Below, in pieces: positions 1-5,666 of a stretch of 6,261 bases of DNA; position 1 is the stretch's first letter, and the number at the start of each line of letters is the position of its first letter. Position numbers and translations under genes: made by a program. The DNA is taken from the NCBI GenBank assembly GCA_021780285.1, contig JAJXZA010000209.1:1-6261 (forward strand). Reading direction: 5' to 3'. The notes beneath the pieces were generated by a model. That model was not told the origin of the DNA and ran no database searches. It saw only the letters and a program-made list of their open reading frames with translations. The DNA comes from Planctomycetota bacterium. Its GTDB lineage: Bacteria > Planctomycetota > Phycisphaerae > WQYP01.

Positions 1-115
1 GCTGACTGCAGCAACTATGTAATTAAAATTAAGATCGGCCAATAAGGCTATATTACATATAGAGTTATTTGGAAACTATAAACTGGTAATCATTCAATTA
101 AGTTCCACTTATAAA

Positions 116-139
116 CTTCGCGCCTTCGCGGCTTCGCGG
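116..139. repeat. Tandem octamer repeat (CTTCGCGS x3)
   Basis: Three adjacent 8-base units, CTTCGCGC, CTTCGCGG and CTTCGCGG, are preceded by TTATAAAC. A diverged copy with the same period and a similar TTATAAAC lead-in lies at 1402-1425. The unit is seen directly; its role is unknown. Confidence 0.75.
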
Positions 140-183
140 TAAATAGAATCTTCTGCGGCAAATCTGGCCTCTGATGTTGGGCT

Positions 184-198
184 GCGGGCATAGCCCGC
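184..198. repeat. Short perfect hairpin (GCGGGC/GCCCGC)
   Basis: A 6-bp perfect stem with a 3-base loop (ATA) lies between the octamer repeat and a terminal-module copy. No T-run follows on either strand, so a terminator is unlikely. It is probably part of the composite repeat. Confidence 0.5.
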
Positions 199-204
199 GC
201 TGTG

Positions 205-235
205 AACTCTGTGGCAAAAACCGTCGCGCAGCGCC
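205..235 (-). repeat. Terminal-module copy joined to a 'TTTTTGCCACAGAGTT' block, inverted
   Basis: Read on the minus strand, this begins GGCGCTGCGCGACGG and continues into TTTTTGCCACAGAGTT. The same join, with three extra bases in the middle, is present on the plus strand at 5751-5784. GGCGCTGCGCGACGG is also the outer part of the module at 3813-3860, so modules have been recombined in different combinations. Confidence 0.7.
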
Positions 236-282
236 ATAAAAAAATCTTCGCGTCGCGATGCCTCCTGATCCGAAATTCTTGC

Positions 283-306
283 TTGTGGTGCAGGCTTCCA
301 GCCTGC
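283..306. repeat. Hairpin repeat 'TTGTGGTGCAGGC...', copy 1
   Basis: TTGTGGTGCAGGC leads into a perfect 7-bp stem (GCAGGCT/AGCCTGC, 290-306) with a 3-base loop. A second copy with the same lead-in and a slightly changed stem lies at 5723-5747, near the other end of the window. Both are intergenic. No terminator-like T-run follows. Confidence 0.65.
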
Positions 307-344
307 TTCGTCCCAACCTTCGTGAACGCTTACGCCAAGAGTCA

Positions 345-372
345 TTGCAATATGCGCCATTTGATTTACAAT
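345..372 (+). promoter_or_regulatory. Probable sigma-70-type promoter of the MarR gene
   Basis: TTGCAA (345-350) and TACAAT (367-372) are separated by 16 bases and match the -35 and -10 consensus at 4/6 and 5/6 positions. The implied start site near 380 gives a leader of about 40 bases before the MarR start. This is inferred from sequence only. Confidence 0.45.
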
Positions 373-378
373 TGTAAA
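365..378. promoter_or_regulatory. Perfect 14-bp palindrome, candidate MarR operator
   Basis: TTTACAATTGTAAA is a perfect palindrome that contains the candidate -10 hexamer and lies about 40 bases upstream of the MarR start. MarR-family dimers usually bind palindromes in their own promoters, and the half-site TACAATT resembles the known OhrR half-site, though here the two halves overlap rather than being spaced. Occupancy would block RNA polymerase. Autoregulation is inferred. Confidence 0.5.
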
Positions 379-419
379 CTAATAACGCAGTGCAAGTTTT
401 TGTATCGCGGAGCTAAATG

Positions 420-923
420 ATGGCCCACACATTACCTGACAGTGCCGAATCGCTTACGCAAATGGCCGACGAAATTTTTGAGCTTACCAAAATGGCCTGG
501 CGCCAGCGGCTTGCAGCGCGCGCCGCCGATACCGAAACGGAGCTTTCGGAATCGCAATTTTTAACGCTCGACTCGCTCATTCGACAGGACAAGCAGACAG
601 TGGGCGAACTGCAGCGCTATCTTGGCGTTATACCCGCGCAGATGTCGCGCATTATTCGTTCGCTTGAAGGCGGCTTTCCGCGGCCACTCATCGCCTGCGC
701 CCTCAACCCCGAAGACAAACGCAAAATAGATGTCACGCTTACCGCGGCCGGACGCACCGCCTACGAGACATTTAAGCAGGGGCGATTGGAGCGTTCGCTC
801 TATATCTTGCACGGGCTAAGCGACCAGGACCGAACCGATTTTGTGCGCGTATGCCAGCACATGCGCGATTTGTACGCCAGAGATGAAGCCACCCGCGCCG
901 CCGCAGCTGCGCCCAGCGAGTAA
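420..923 (+). CDS. MarR-family winged helix-turn-helix transcriptional regulator
   Basis: This is a 167-residue protein, a usual length for the MarR family of dimeric DNA-binding repressors that often respond to small aromatic ligands or oxidants. The winged helix domain spans about residues 45-111. The recognition helix region is near 59-83 (VGELQRYLGV...MSRIIRSLE), and the wing has the typical acidic-basic stretch and turn, NPEDKRKIDVTLTAAG (96-111). Residues 10-35 and 115-155 are helical and suit dimerisation; the C-terminus is Ala-rich and probably disordered. Two ATGs lie side by side at 417 and 420. I chose 420 because GGAG at 409-412 is then 7 bases away; from 417 it would be only 4. 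A palindrome over the promoter suggests autoregulation. There is no adjacent co-directional gene, so the regulated target is not evident. The ligand cannot be told from sequence. Confidence 0.88.
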   Translation: MAHTLPDSAESLTQMADEIFELTKMAWRQRLAARAADTETELSESQFLTLDSLIRQDKQTVGELQRYLGVIPAQMSRIIRSLEGGFPRPLIACALNPEDKRKIDVTLTAAGRTAYETFKQGRLERSLYILHGLSDQDRTDFVRVCQHMRDLYARDEATRAAAAAPSE

Positions 924-932
924 ATGCTGCAC

Positions 933-1014
933 CGGGCGCTGCACGACGGAGTTAACGGCAGATGTCGCAGGGCGGCCAGCGGAGTTAACCGCAGATGACG
1001 CAGATGTACGCAGA
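933..1014 (+). repeat. Two successive degenerate terminal-module copies
   Basis: The first copy (933-970) reads CCGGGCGCTGCACGACGG and then one diverged CGCAGAT-type unit. The second (981-1014) restarts at GGAGTTAACCGCAGATGACG and continues with CGCAGAT/CGCAGAG units at 9- to 10-base spacing. The same module bounds the element at 3577-3796 and recurs alone at 3813-3860. It begins about ten bases after the MarR stop codon. Confidence 0.7.
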
Positions 1015-1110
1015 GTTTTCTATTTGCGTGGCGCTGCGCTTTTGGACGCGGTTGCTGCTGCACCGCGACGGGGGTTGGAGTTCTGCATGGCGCAAATCTT
1101 GCTAAAAAAA

Positions 1111-1317
1111 CAAGATGTTACAGGTGTGCAATGCAGGGTAACGCAGAGGCAGGGGAAAGTTAACGCGGCCTAAATAGGTGATTATGCGGCTATCGTTAGT
1201 TTATAACATGTAAAGAAGTACATCCTAAACCTTGGTCAAAGAAGTGCGGCATTTTTGTAGAACAGTACCGGCATATAACCTCTGCGTTACCCTGCATTGC
1301 AAACCTGTGGCATCTTG
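1111..1317. repeat. Palindrome-ended intergenic element, copy 1
   Basis: The outer arms, 1111-1149 and 1279-1317, are inverted copies of each other matching at 36 of 39 positions, with a 129-base centre. Weaker inverted similarity continues outwards on both sides, for example TGGAGTT...GCATG near 1076 and its complement near 1350. The centre shares blocks with the copy at 3577-3796 in the same orientation: CAGGGGAAA after the left arm, AGTTTATA (1198-1205), and GAACAGTACC (1260-1269) followed by GCAT and CTGCGTTACCCTGC. No open frame in it looks real. It is the most diverged of the three copies but has the best-preserved arms. Confidence 0.7.
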
Positions 1318-1401
1318 TCATTTCAACAAGAATCGCACCGAACATGCAACTCCATTCTCGCACCGCGCAGGCCGCGGTTGCAACCAATTTATAAACATCT
1401 T

Positions 1402-1425
1402 CTTCGTGCCTTTGGGACTTCGTGT
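1402..1425. repeat. Diverged octamer tandem, copy 2
   Basis: CTTCGTGC, CTTTGGGA and CTTCGTGT follow TTTATAAAC and match the arrangement at 116-139 position by position with C/T changes. It lies between the palindrome-ended element and the terminator. Confidence 0.6.
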
Positions 1426-1495
1426 TTAACACCATTCCCTGCTGGCCGCGCCGCGTAATATTAAACGGACGTTGTTTGATCCCCACCATAAGAAA

Positions 1496-1531
1496 GCGGC
1501 CCGGAGCGGGGTGCTCCGGGCCGCGGGTTTT
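1496..1531. terminator. Bidirectional rho-independent terminator
   Basis: A perfect 12-bp GC-rich stem (1496-1507 with 1513-1524) closes a 5-base loop. On the minus strand it is followed by TTTCTTAT, suiting the end of the pseudopilin gene about 70 bases downstream of its stop. On the plus strand it is followed by GGG and TTTT, so it can also stop transcription arriving from the MarR side. Convergent genes with a shared hairpin are a common arrangement. Confidence 0.8.
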
Positions 1532-1593
1532 AACTCTTGATTTATGGCTTTGGTTGTCAGCAGCAATCGCTGCCGCAATTTCGGCCGCCTGGC

Positions 1594-2568
1594 TTACCAG
1601 CTGCCGCTGGAGACGTTGCGCGCCGGCACCATAAAGATGTCGTATGGGGCGATAGATGGGAAGGTGTAGCCGCTCACTGAAATAATAGTTCCGCTAGACA
1701 CCGCGGTGCCGACGGTGTTGCCGCCCGTGCCTGTTCCGGTTTCACCATAGGTGAATATGTTCTCCTGGTTGGTACCAACATAAGGGTTGGCCGCCCAAGC
1801 GACGTGGTCGTCGGCATAGCCAACGTTTTGGCCATCGCCGCCGTGGTTACCGGAGTTAAAGATGTAGTTGCCATAGGTGTTCGACAGCGGCTCGGCTGGG
1901 ATACGGCTAAGCGTTGATCCCGTCACCGAATTATTTTCCGGTGCCATGTCGGAGACCAATGCGACATCGGTACCCGAGTTATTGGACCACCAGCCGCCGA
2001 CGCTACCGGTGGTGTTCCAAGGATCGGCTATCGAGTAGCTGTTTCCTACAGCCGGCGGCGTTGTGGGGAGCGCACTTGCGCTCGGCTGCGTCACGCCGAA
2101 GCAGGTGACGTAATTGTTCGTCGATCCGGACCCGGTGTAGATTGCACTGGAAGGGGTGGTCGCCACCGGGTCGGAGGGGCATAAAAAGCTCTTGGTCGAC
2201 ATAGTCTGTTCCAGTACCAAGAGCCACATGCAGGCCAACGGCGAACCGTTCTGGGCGGTGCTGCTGAATAAGTACTGGGCGGCGGCGCTGGCGCTCGTGC
2301 CGCCCGTGCTGATGATACCGGGTCCGTTCTGAACCGACGTGACCGTGCTGTAGGGTGAAACGGCCGGGAACTGCCCGCTGTTGCTGTTGGCGTAGATTTC
2401 GAATTCCTGGATGATGCTGCGAATGTTATTCGAGCATACGCTGCGGTTGGCCAGTTCCTTGGCTTTCGCCAAGCTGGGCAACAGGATGGCGATGAGCAGG
2501 GCAATGATCGAGATCACGACCAGCAGCTCAATGAGGGTAAACCCTCGTTGTGGTACACGCGTCCTCAT
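1594..2568 (-). CDS. Prepilin-type (type II secretion pseudopilin-like) protein
   Basis: This 324-residue protein has a class III signal: a basic 8-residue start (MRTRVPQR), Gly9, then FTLIELLVVISIIALLIAILL. A prepilin peptidase would cut between Gly9 and Phe10 and methylate the Phe; Glu14 is the conserved +5 residue needed for assembly. The hydrophobic helix (about 10-32) first anchors it in the membrane. Next come a short charged helix, Cys45 in VCSNNIRSI, CPSD at 130-133, a long Ser/Thr/Gly/Asn-rich region and HGGDGQNVGYADDHVAW at 242-258. This last corresponds to the H-x9-DG motif of planctomycete pseudopilins, with DD in place of DG. The start is ATG at 2568, not the in-frame GTG at 2577, because AAGGAG (2577-2582) overlaps that GTG and sits 8 bases from the ATG. 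No peptidase or assembly ATPase is nearby, as is usual for these numerous stand-alone genes. What it binds or builds is unknown. Confidence 0.9.
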   Translation of the reverse strand: MRTRVPQRGFTLIELLVVISIIALLIAILLPSLAKAKELANRSVCSNNIRSIIQEFEIYANSNSGQFPAVSPYSTVTSVQNGPGIISTGGTSASAAAQYLFSSTAQNGSPLACMWLLVLEQTMSTKSFLCPSDPVATTPSSAIYTGSGSTNNYVTCFGVTQPSASALPTTPPAVGNSYSIADPWNTTGSVGGWWSNNSGTDVALVSDMAPENNSVTGSTLSRIPAEPLSNTYGNYIFNSGNHGGDGQNVGYADDHVAWAANPYVGTNQENIFTYGETGTGTGGNTVGTAVSSGTIISVSGYTFPSIAPYDIFMVPARNVSSGSW

Positions 2569-2574
2569 AGGATG

Positions 2575-2582
2575 CACTCCTT
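2575..2582 (-). promoter_or_regulatory. Ribosome binding site of the pseudopilin gene
   Basis: AAGGAGTG on the minus strand is a near-perfect Shine-Dalgarno sequence. The AAGGAG core is 8 bases from the ATG at 2568, which decides the start in favour of that ATG. A run of seven T precedes it on the same strand. Confidence 0.8.
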
Positions 2583-2650
2583 AAAAAAACACTAAGGTCC
2601 ATCGAACGAGCGACTCTGCCGGAGTGCCTGGTGATGCCGGCGGTTTTGGC

Positions 2651-2666
2651 TGGAAGGCGCCTTCCA
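2651..2666. promoter_or_regulatory. Perfect 16-bp palindrome upstream of pseudopilin gene
   Basis: TGGAAGGCGCCTTCCA is perfectly self-complementary and lies about 80 bases upstream of the pseudopilin start. It could be an operator or, if transcribed, a hairpin in the leader. No T-run follows, so it is not an obvious terminator. The role is inferred from position only. Confidence 0.45.
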
Positions 2667-2728
2667 AACAATGCCAAGCTACCATCGGCAAATGAGAGTA
2701 ATGGATGAGTCCGCACCTTGTCGGAGTC

Positions 2729-2744
2729 TGGGGCGCGCGCCCCA
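2729..2744. promoter_or_regulatory. Perfect 16-bp GC-rich palindrome
   Basis: TGGGGCGCGCGCCCCA is perfectly self-complementary, with an alternating CG core. It sits 62 bases beyond the previous palindrome, further upstream of the pseudopilin gene. Function unknown. Confidence 0.4.
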
Positions 2745-3069
2745 AGAATACCCCGCCCGCGGAATCGGCCGTTCGTGTTCTTCAATTTTTATGCTTGCTT
2801 CTCTATACTTGCAGGCCCAGCCGCAGCTACCGGGCAACAATGCCCAGCCGCGGCTGCCATTGATTTTATTGGCTCTCACGGTCTCACCCGCAGGGATTTT
2901 AATAGGAGCCAGGTAGCTTACAACCACCAGGTATTGGCACAGGGCAGCCTCTTGCCGCCGTATTTTGGCCAAACCCATCTGCCCGCTTGCATTACTAAGA
3001 TCCCATTGCTTTACCGGTACTTCAGGCTTGGTAAAGCAGGCTGGAACACATATGCAAGTTGGAGTGCCG

Positions 3070-3085
3070 CATGCAATATTGCATG
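3070..3085. promoter_or_regulatory. Perfect 16-bp AT-centred palindrome
   Basis: CATGCAATATTGCATG is perfectly self-complementary and lies in the gene-free region, roughly 500 bases upstream of the pseudopilin gene. It has the form of a dimeric regulator site, but no promoter or gene clearly depends on it. Confidence 0.4.
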
Positions 3086-3576
3086 AATACCGCATGAAGG
3101 CGTTGGTTGCGGCCGGTGCATCCGCCTGCCCGGCCAAAGGCTCCGTAAGGCATGAACCGCTTGATTAAACATCCCTGCTTGGCAGCTGCAGGCCCATTTT
3201 AGGCGTGCCGACTGCCCAACCAAGCGGAAATTTTGTTACCGGCAGCTGATTTAAGGAAGGTTAAAAACCACGCCAGCCGCACGGCAACAACATAATGAGG
3301 CAGGCCCGAAGCGAAATTGCCGGCTAAGCCGGCGGAATGATGGCAGCTTCAACAGCTACTGAAAGCGCTGTTTGCATTGTCGTGCGGCAACATAATCAGG
3401 CCGCAACGACAGGTATAACAAGCGCTCCGCGCCAACCTCGTGTATTAGCATAGGCTTGGAGGCCAGAGAGTGTCAAGCAAAAAAATTGAAAGTTTAAATA
3501 TTCGCATGAGCGACAAAAACAGCCGATGGTTGCCGCAATACCGATAAGCCTCGGCTCACATGGAACCTGGCGTTTA

Positions 3577-3796
3577 CCGGGCGCTGCGCGATGGAGTTAA
3601 CCGCAGATGCCGCAGATTAACGCAGATCCAGGAGAAACCTGTAGTGCGCCAAAATCAGAGCATCAAGTGACCGGGAGTTTATAAAATACTTTTTTAGATA
3701 TGGTATACAGCCATGAAATCACGATATTTTGATGAACAGTACCCGCATGGGACCCCTGCGTTACCCTGCGTACCCTGCGGTAAAAATCGTCTGCCG
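3577..3796. repeat. Palindrome-ended intergenic element, copy 2
   Basis: The left end is GGGCGCTGCGCGATGG, GTTAAC and three CGCAGAT units (3602-3627). The right end is an imperfect inverted version (CTGCGTTA, CCCTGCGTA, CCCTGCGG at 3756-3780, then AAAATCGTC). The centre holds AGGAGAAAC, AGTTTATA (3676-3683), GGTATAC, CGATATTTTG (3722-3731) and GAACAGTACCCGCAT. The copy at 5818-6024 is the same element in reverse; a gapless 68-base stretch of the left half matches at 54 positions. No reading frame is shared, so it looks like a non-coding repeat, perhaps a MITE-like element or a structured RNA. Confidence 0.75.
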
Positions 3797-3812
3797 AGAA
3801 ACTCAACGCCCA

Positions 3813-3860
3813 GGGCGCTGCGCGACGGAGTTAACCGCAGATGCCGCAGATTAACGCAGA
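3813..3860 (+). repeat. Solo terminal module directly repeating the left end of element copy 2
   Basis: These 48 bases match 3579-3626 at 47 positions in the same orientation, 234 bases downstream. The sequence after it does not follow the element's interior, so it is either a truncated second copy or a direct repeat flanking the element. This pair is far more similar than the elements are to each other, suggesting recent duplication or gene conversion. Confidence 0.8.
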
Positions 3861-4045
3861 GGTTGAATAAAGTGATCATGTAAAACTGTATGCGTTCATT
3901 TGGCGGGCATTGATTTTAGTTATTTTGTCGCTGGACAATCATATCTTTAATGGAGTGTTCACGCGGGAGGGCATTGAGTCATCAATCAATTGTTTGTAGA
4001 TACTGAATACCCTGCGGTGAATGGCTCTGTCGGTGCGGGACAAGG

Positions 4046-4831
4046 CTATGCTTGGTTCTGTGGCGGCAGTGCTGCGGCTATAAGCTTCACGGTGGCGGCT
4101 TTAAGGGCGGCCTGTGGTTTTTCGGCGTTGGGGTCGCTTCGCAGCACGCCCAGCACCCGCACCGTTATCTTCGGCCGGTATACCCGAACATACCCCGCCG
4201 GAATACAACGACCGCTGCCGTTAATGGCCACCGCCACAATAGGCGTATTCGTTTTTACCGCCAGCGCAAAGGCCCCATCATGAAAGCGCCCCAGGCGGCC
4301 ATCGCGACTGCGTGTGCCTTCCGGAAAGATGTACAGACTGCCGCCGGCTTTAAGCACTTGGCCGGCTTGCTCCATGATATCCGGCGAATCTACATGCAGG
4401 TAGCCGCACAAGCGCATCATCCACCCCAGCAGCGGGCGGTTAAAGGGCCAGTCTTTGGCCCATACCCGCGCATCGCGCGGAAAAAAGTACATGATCAATA
4501 TATCCATGATAGATTGATGGTTGGCCACAATAATGCATGACTCCGGGGCCTGGCTCCAGTCAAATGGTTCAAACCGCAGGCCGCTGCCGCAGAACCACGC
4601 CAGCACCCCGCGGTACACTCTGCGCACCCAGCGCCGGGCCACCTTGCGGTCGCGGTCGCCGAGTGCGTGAGCCAGCGCCATCAGCGGGCCGAGCACGAGC
4701 ACCAAAAAGATCAAGGCCCCGCCAAAGCAGATAAAAGTCGCAACCGTTCGCACACGCACATCGAGCCGCGCCGACGGCGGTTCAAAGCGTTGCGGCCCCG
4801 CAGCGCGGGAGTTGGCGTTGCTGGCATTCAT
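4046..4831 (-). CDS. PlsC-type 1-acyl-sn-glycerol-3-phosphate acyltransferase family protein
   Basis: This 261-residue membrane acyltransferase belongs to the PlsC/LPLAT family, which moves an acyl chain from acyl-ACP or acyl-CoA to lysophosphatidate or another hydroxyl acceptor. A hydrophobic segment (about 30-57) anchors it in the inner membrane. Motif I is NHQSIMD (104-110), the HX4D catalytic pair being His105 and Asp110. FPEGTRS (169-175) is the glycerol-phosphate binding motif, and TPIVAVAI (196-203) is the usual hydrophobic motif. The 260-residue length is normal. The start is ATG at 4831, not upstream, because GGAGG (4839-4843) lies 7 bases before it and its ATGA overlaps the deacetylase stop, so the two are translationally coupled. 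The overlap and a carrier-protein-like gene upstream suggest a role in a dedicated lipid pathway rather than core phospholipid synthesis; the substrate cannot be read from sequence. No clear terminator follows. Confidence 0.88.
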   Translation of the reverse strand: MNASNANSRAAGPQRFEPPSARLDVRVRTVATFICFGGALIFLVLVLGPLMALAHALGDRDRKVARRWVRRVYRGVLAWFCGSGLRFEPFDWSQAPESCIIVANHQSIMDILIMYFFPRDARVWAKDWPFNRPLLGWMMRLCGYLHVDSPDIMEQAGQVLKAGGSLYIFPEGTRSRDGRLGRFHDGAFALAVKTNTPIVAVAINGSGRCIPAGYVRVYRPKITVRVLGVLRSDPNAEKPQAALKAATVKLIAAALPPQNQA

Positions 4832-5595
4832 GCTTTGGCCTCCGGCGGCGCCGCGATGGCAGGAGCCGCGGGTAAGTTCAGGCCGTGGGTCAGCGAGACG
4901 AAGCGCAGCCCGCGATCGCGCAGTCGCTTGATGATTTCGGGCAATGCGCGGCACGTTTGTTCCTGTGAGCACGTCCTTCTTGCCGGCTCGAGGCCGTCGT
5001 GCAGCGTGATGATGTCGCCGCCGCAGGCCTGCTCGCCGATGCGCCGGGCAATGGCCGCAGCACTGATGGGCAGCGTATCAAACGCGCGCAGTCGCCACGC
5101 CGCCACGCGCAGGTTCATGGCCTTTAACGCCTTCGCCTGGCGCCATGTTTTAAAACCCATCGGCGGCCGAAAGAGCATTGCGGGCCTGCCGGCTGCGGCG
5201 GCAATGGCGTCGTTGGTGCGGGCGAGTTGCTCGTGCCAGTAGCGGCTCGAACCGAATACGCCCCAGCGGTGATGGTCCCAAGTGTGGTTGCCCAGCACGT
5301 GGCCGGCGGCGGCAAGGTCCCGCGTCAGTGCCGGCTGCTCGCGGACGTAGCGCCCAATGAGAAAGAATGCGGCGGGCACATTCAATGCGGCCAGCGTCTC
5401 GGCGACAGCGGGCGTAAATACCGGGTGAGGGCCGTCGTCAAACGTAAGGGCCACAGCGCCGGCGTCGGTGATGCGGCGATCGGCATGAATAAACCACTGG
5501 CTGCCGGCATAGAATACATTGGCGGCGTGAAACGCCCCGGCTGCCGCCGCCGCTGCCAGGGCCCATTCGCCAGCTTCAAGGTTTGTCACAGGCAC
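4828..5595 (-). CDS. Polysaccharide deacetylase (NodB homology, CE4 family) protein
   Basis: This 255-residue protein has a NodB-type fold; such enzymes remove acetyl groups from N-acetylated sugars using a divalent metal. Motif 1 is TFDDGPHP (51-58; Asp53 as base, Asp54 to metal). Motif 2 is NHTWDHH (103-109; His104 and His108 to metal). Motif 3 is RPPMG (143-147). Motif 5 is ITLHDG (196-201) with catalytic-type His199. Motif 4 is less typical: W167 and D173 are present in WRLRAFDT but the usual following Trp is Thr. The Ala-rich N-terminus (11-30) could be a membrane anchor, but a cleavable signal is unclear. The start is GTG at 5595; an in-frame stop lies about 80 bases further upstream, with no ATG between and no good ribosome binding site, so the start is uncertain. 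It overlaps the acyltransferase by 4 bases. The pairing suggests a glycolipid or envelope substrate; this is inference. Confidence 0.85.
   Translation of the reverse strand: MPVTNLEAGEWALAAAAAAGAFHAANVFYAGSQWFIHADRRITDAGAVALTFDDGPHPVFTPAVAETLAALNVPAAFFLIGRYVREQPALTRDLAAAGHVLGNHTWDHHRWGVFGSSRYWHEQLARTNDAIAAAAGRPAMLFRPPMGFKTWRQAKALKAMNLRVAAWRLRAFDTLPISAAAIARRIGEQACGGDIITLHDGLEPARRTCSQEQTCRALPEIIKRLRDRGLRFVSLTHGLNLPAAPAIAAPPEAKA
4839..4843 (-). promoter_or_regulatory. Ribosome binding site of the acyltransferase inside the deacetylase gene
   Basis: GGAGG on the minus strand, 7 bases before the ATG at 4831, lies within the last codons of the deacetylase gene. It fixes the acyltransferase start and supports coupled translation. 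Confidence 0.75.
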
Positions 5596-5637
5596 TACCC
5601 ACGCAAAAGCCGCCTCGGCTCCGTCGCCGACGTGAAA

Positions 5638-5666
5638 ATTGTATCGCAGCAGGCATCGGCTGAAAA
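5638..5666 (-). promoter_or_regulatory. Candidate promoter of the deacetylase-acyltransferase pair
   Basis: On the minus strand TTTTCA (5661-5666) and TACAAT (5638-5643) are 17 bases apart and match 4/6 and 5/6 of the sigma-70 consensus. The implied start near 5631 gives a leader of about 35 bases. If real, the pair would not depend on transcription from the upstream carrier-protein-like gene. Confidence 0.35.

Larger units (their letters stand above)
1..416. other. Gene-free left-edge region with repeat modules
   Basis: No convincing coding region is visible on either strand. Bases 1-115 are AT-rich and I recognise nothing in them. From 116 the region is a string of small repeat modules: an octamer tandem (116-139), a small hairpin (184-198), a terminal-module copy (205-235) and a hairpin repeat (283-306). 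The last 75 bases hold the promoter and leader of the MarR gene. The short open frames here run through the repeats and lack ribosome binding sites and recognisable domains. Confidence 0.6.
924..1593. other. Gene-free region between MarR and pseudopilin genes
   Basis: These 670 bases separate two converging genes. They contain two terminal-module copies (933-1014), a palindrome-ended element (1111-1317), a diverged octamer tandem (1402-1425) and a bidirectional terminator hairpin (1496-1531). Open frames at 841-1173 (+), 1196-1489 (-) and 1422-1634 (+) cross these repeats, have no domain signature and look spurious. Confidence 0.6.
2569..4045. other. Long gene-free region with palindromes and repeats
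   Basis: This stretch of about 1.5 kb separates the divergently placed left genes from the lipid genes. The first part (2569-3100) contains three perfect 16-bp palindromes and the upstream region of the pseudopilin gene. The middle (3100-3576) has only a small hairpin (3319-3333) and a weak direct repeat (CGGCAACA..CATAAT, near 3282 and 3385). The rest holds a palindrome-ended element and a separate terminal module. Open frames at 2679-3137 (-) and 2718-3086 (+) overlap each other, have no ribosome binding site or recognisable domain and appear spurious. A non-coding RNA gene cannot be excluded. Confidence 0.55.

Noticed and set aside
841..1173. 110-residue open frame overlapping the end of the MarR gene
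   Set aside because: It runs through two repeat modules and the arm of the palindrome-ended element, and starts inside the MarR gene in another frame.
2566..2577. GTG at 2577 as start of the pseudopilin gene
   Set aside because: The GTG overlaps the AAGGAG ribosome binding site, which is well spaced for the ATG at 2568.
2718..3086. 122-residue open frame on the plus strand
   Set aside because: Composition is unlike the real genes here, there is no start signal, and it overlaps the opposite-strand frame. It is likely chance.
2679..3137. 152-residue open frame on the minus strand
   Set aside because: No ribosome binding site, no domain or membrane pattern I recognise, overlaps an equally long frame on the plus strand, and spans two of the palindromes.
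3319..3333. Hairpin GCCGGC-TAA-GCCGGC as a terminator
   Set aside because: No T-run on either strand and no gene ending nearby.
3282..3400. Direct repeat CGGCAACA..CATAATSAGG as a mobile-element footprint
   Set aside because: Only about 17 bases are shared, with a gap, and the sequence between shows no element features.
3507..3548. Very short open frame starting ATGAGCGAC after an AT-rich stretch
   Set aside because: Only 13 codons and no ribosome binding site; there is no reason to call it a gene.
3577..3861. CRISPR array, suggested by repeated CGCAGAT units
   Set aside because: The units are 7 bases at 9- to 10-base spacing with no spacer-like unique segments of uniform length, and there are no cas genes.
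4052..4540. 162-residue plus-strand open frame opposite the acyltransferase
   Set aside because: It is antisense to a gene with all PlsC motifs and has no features of its own.
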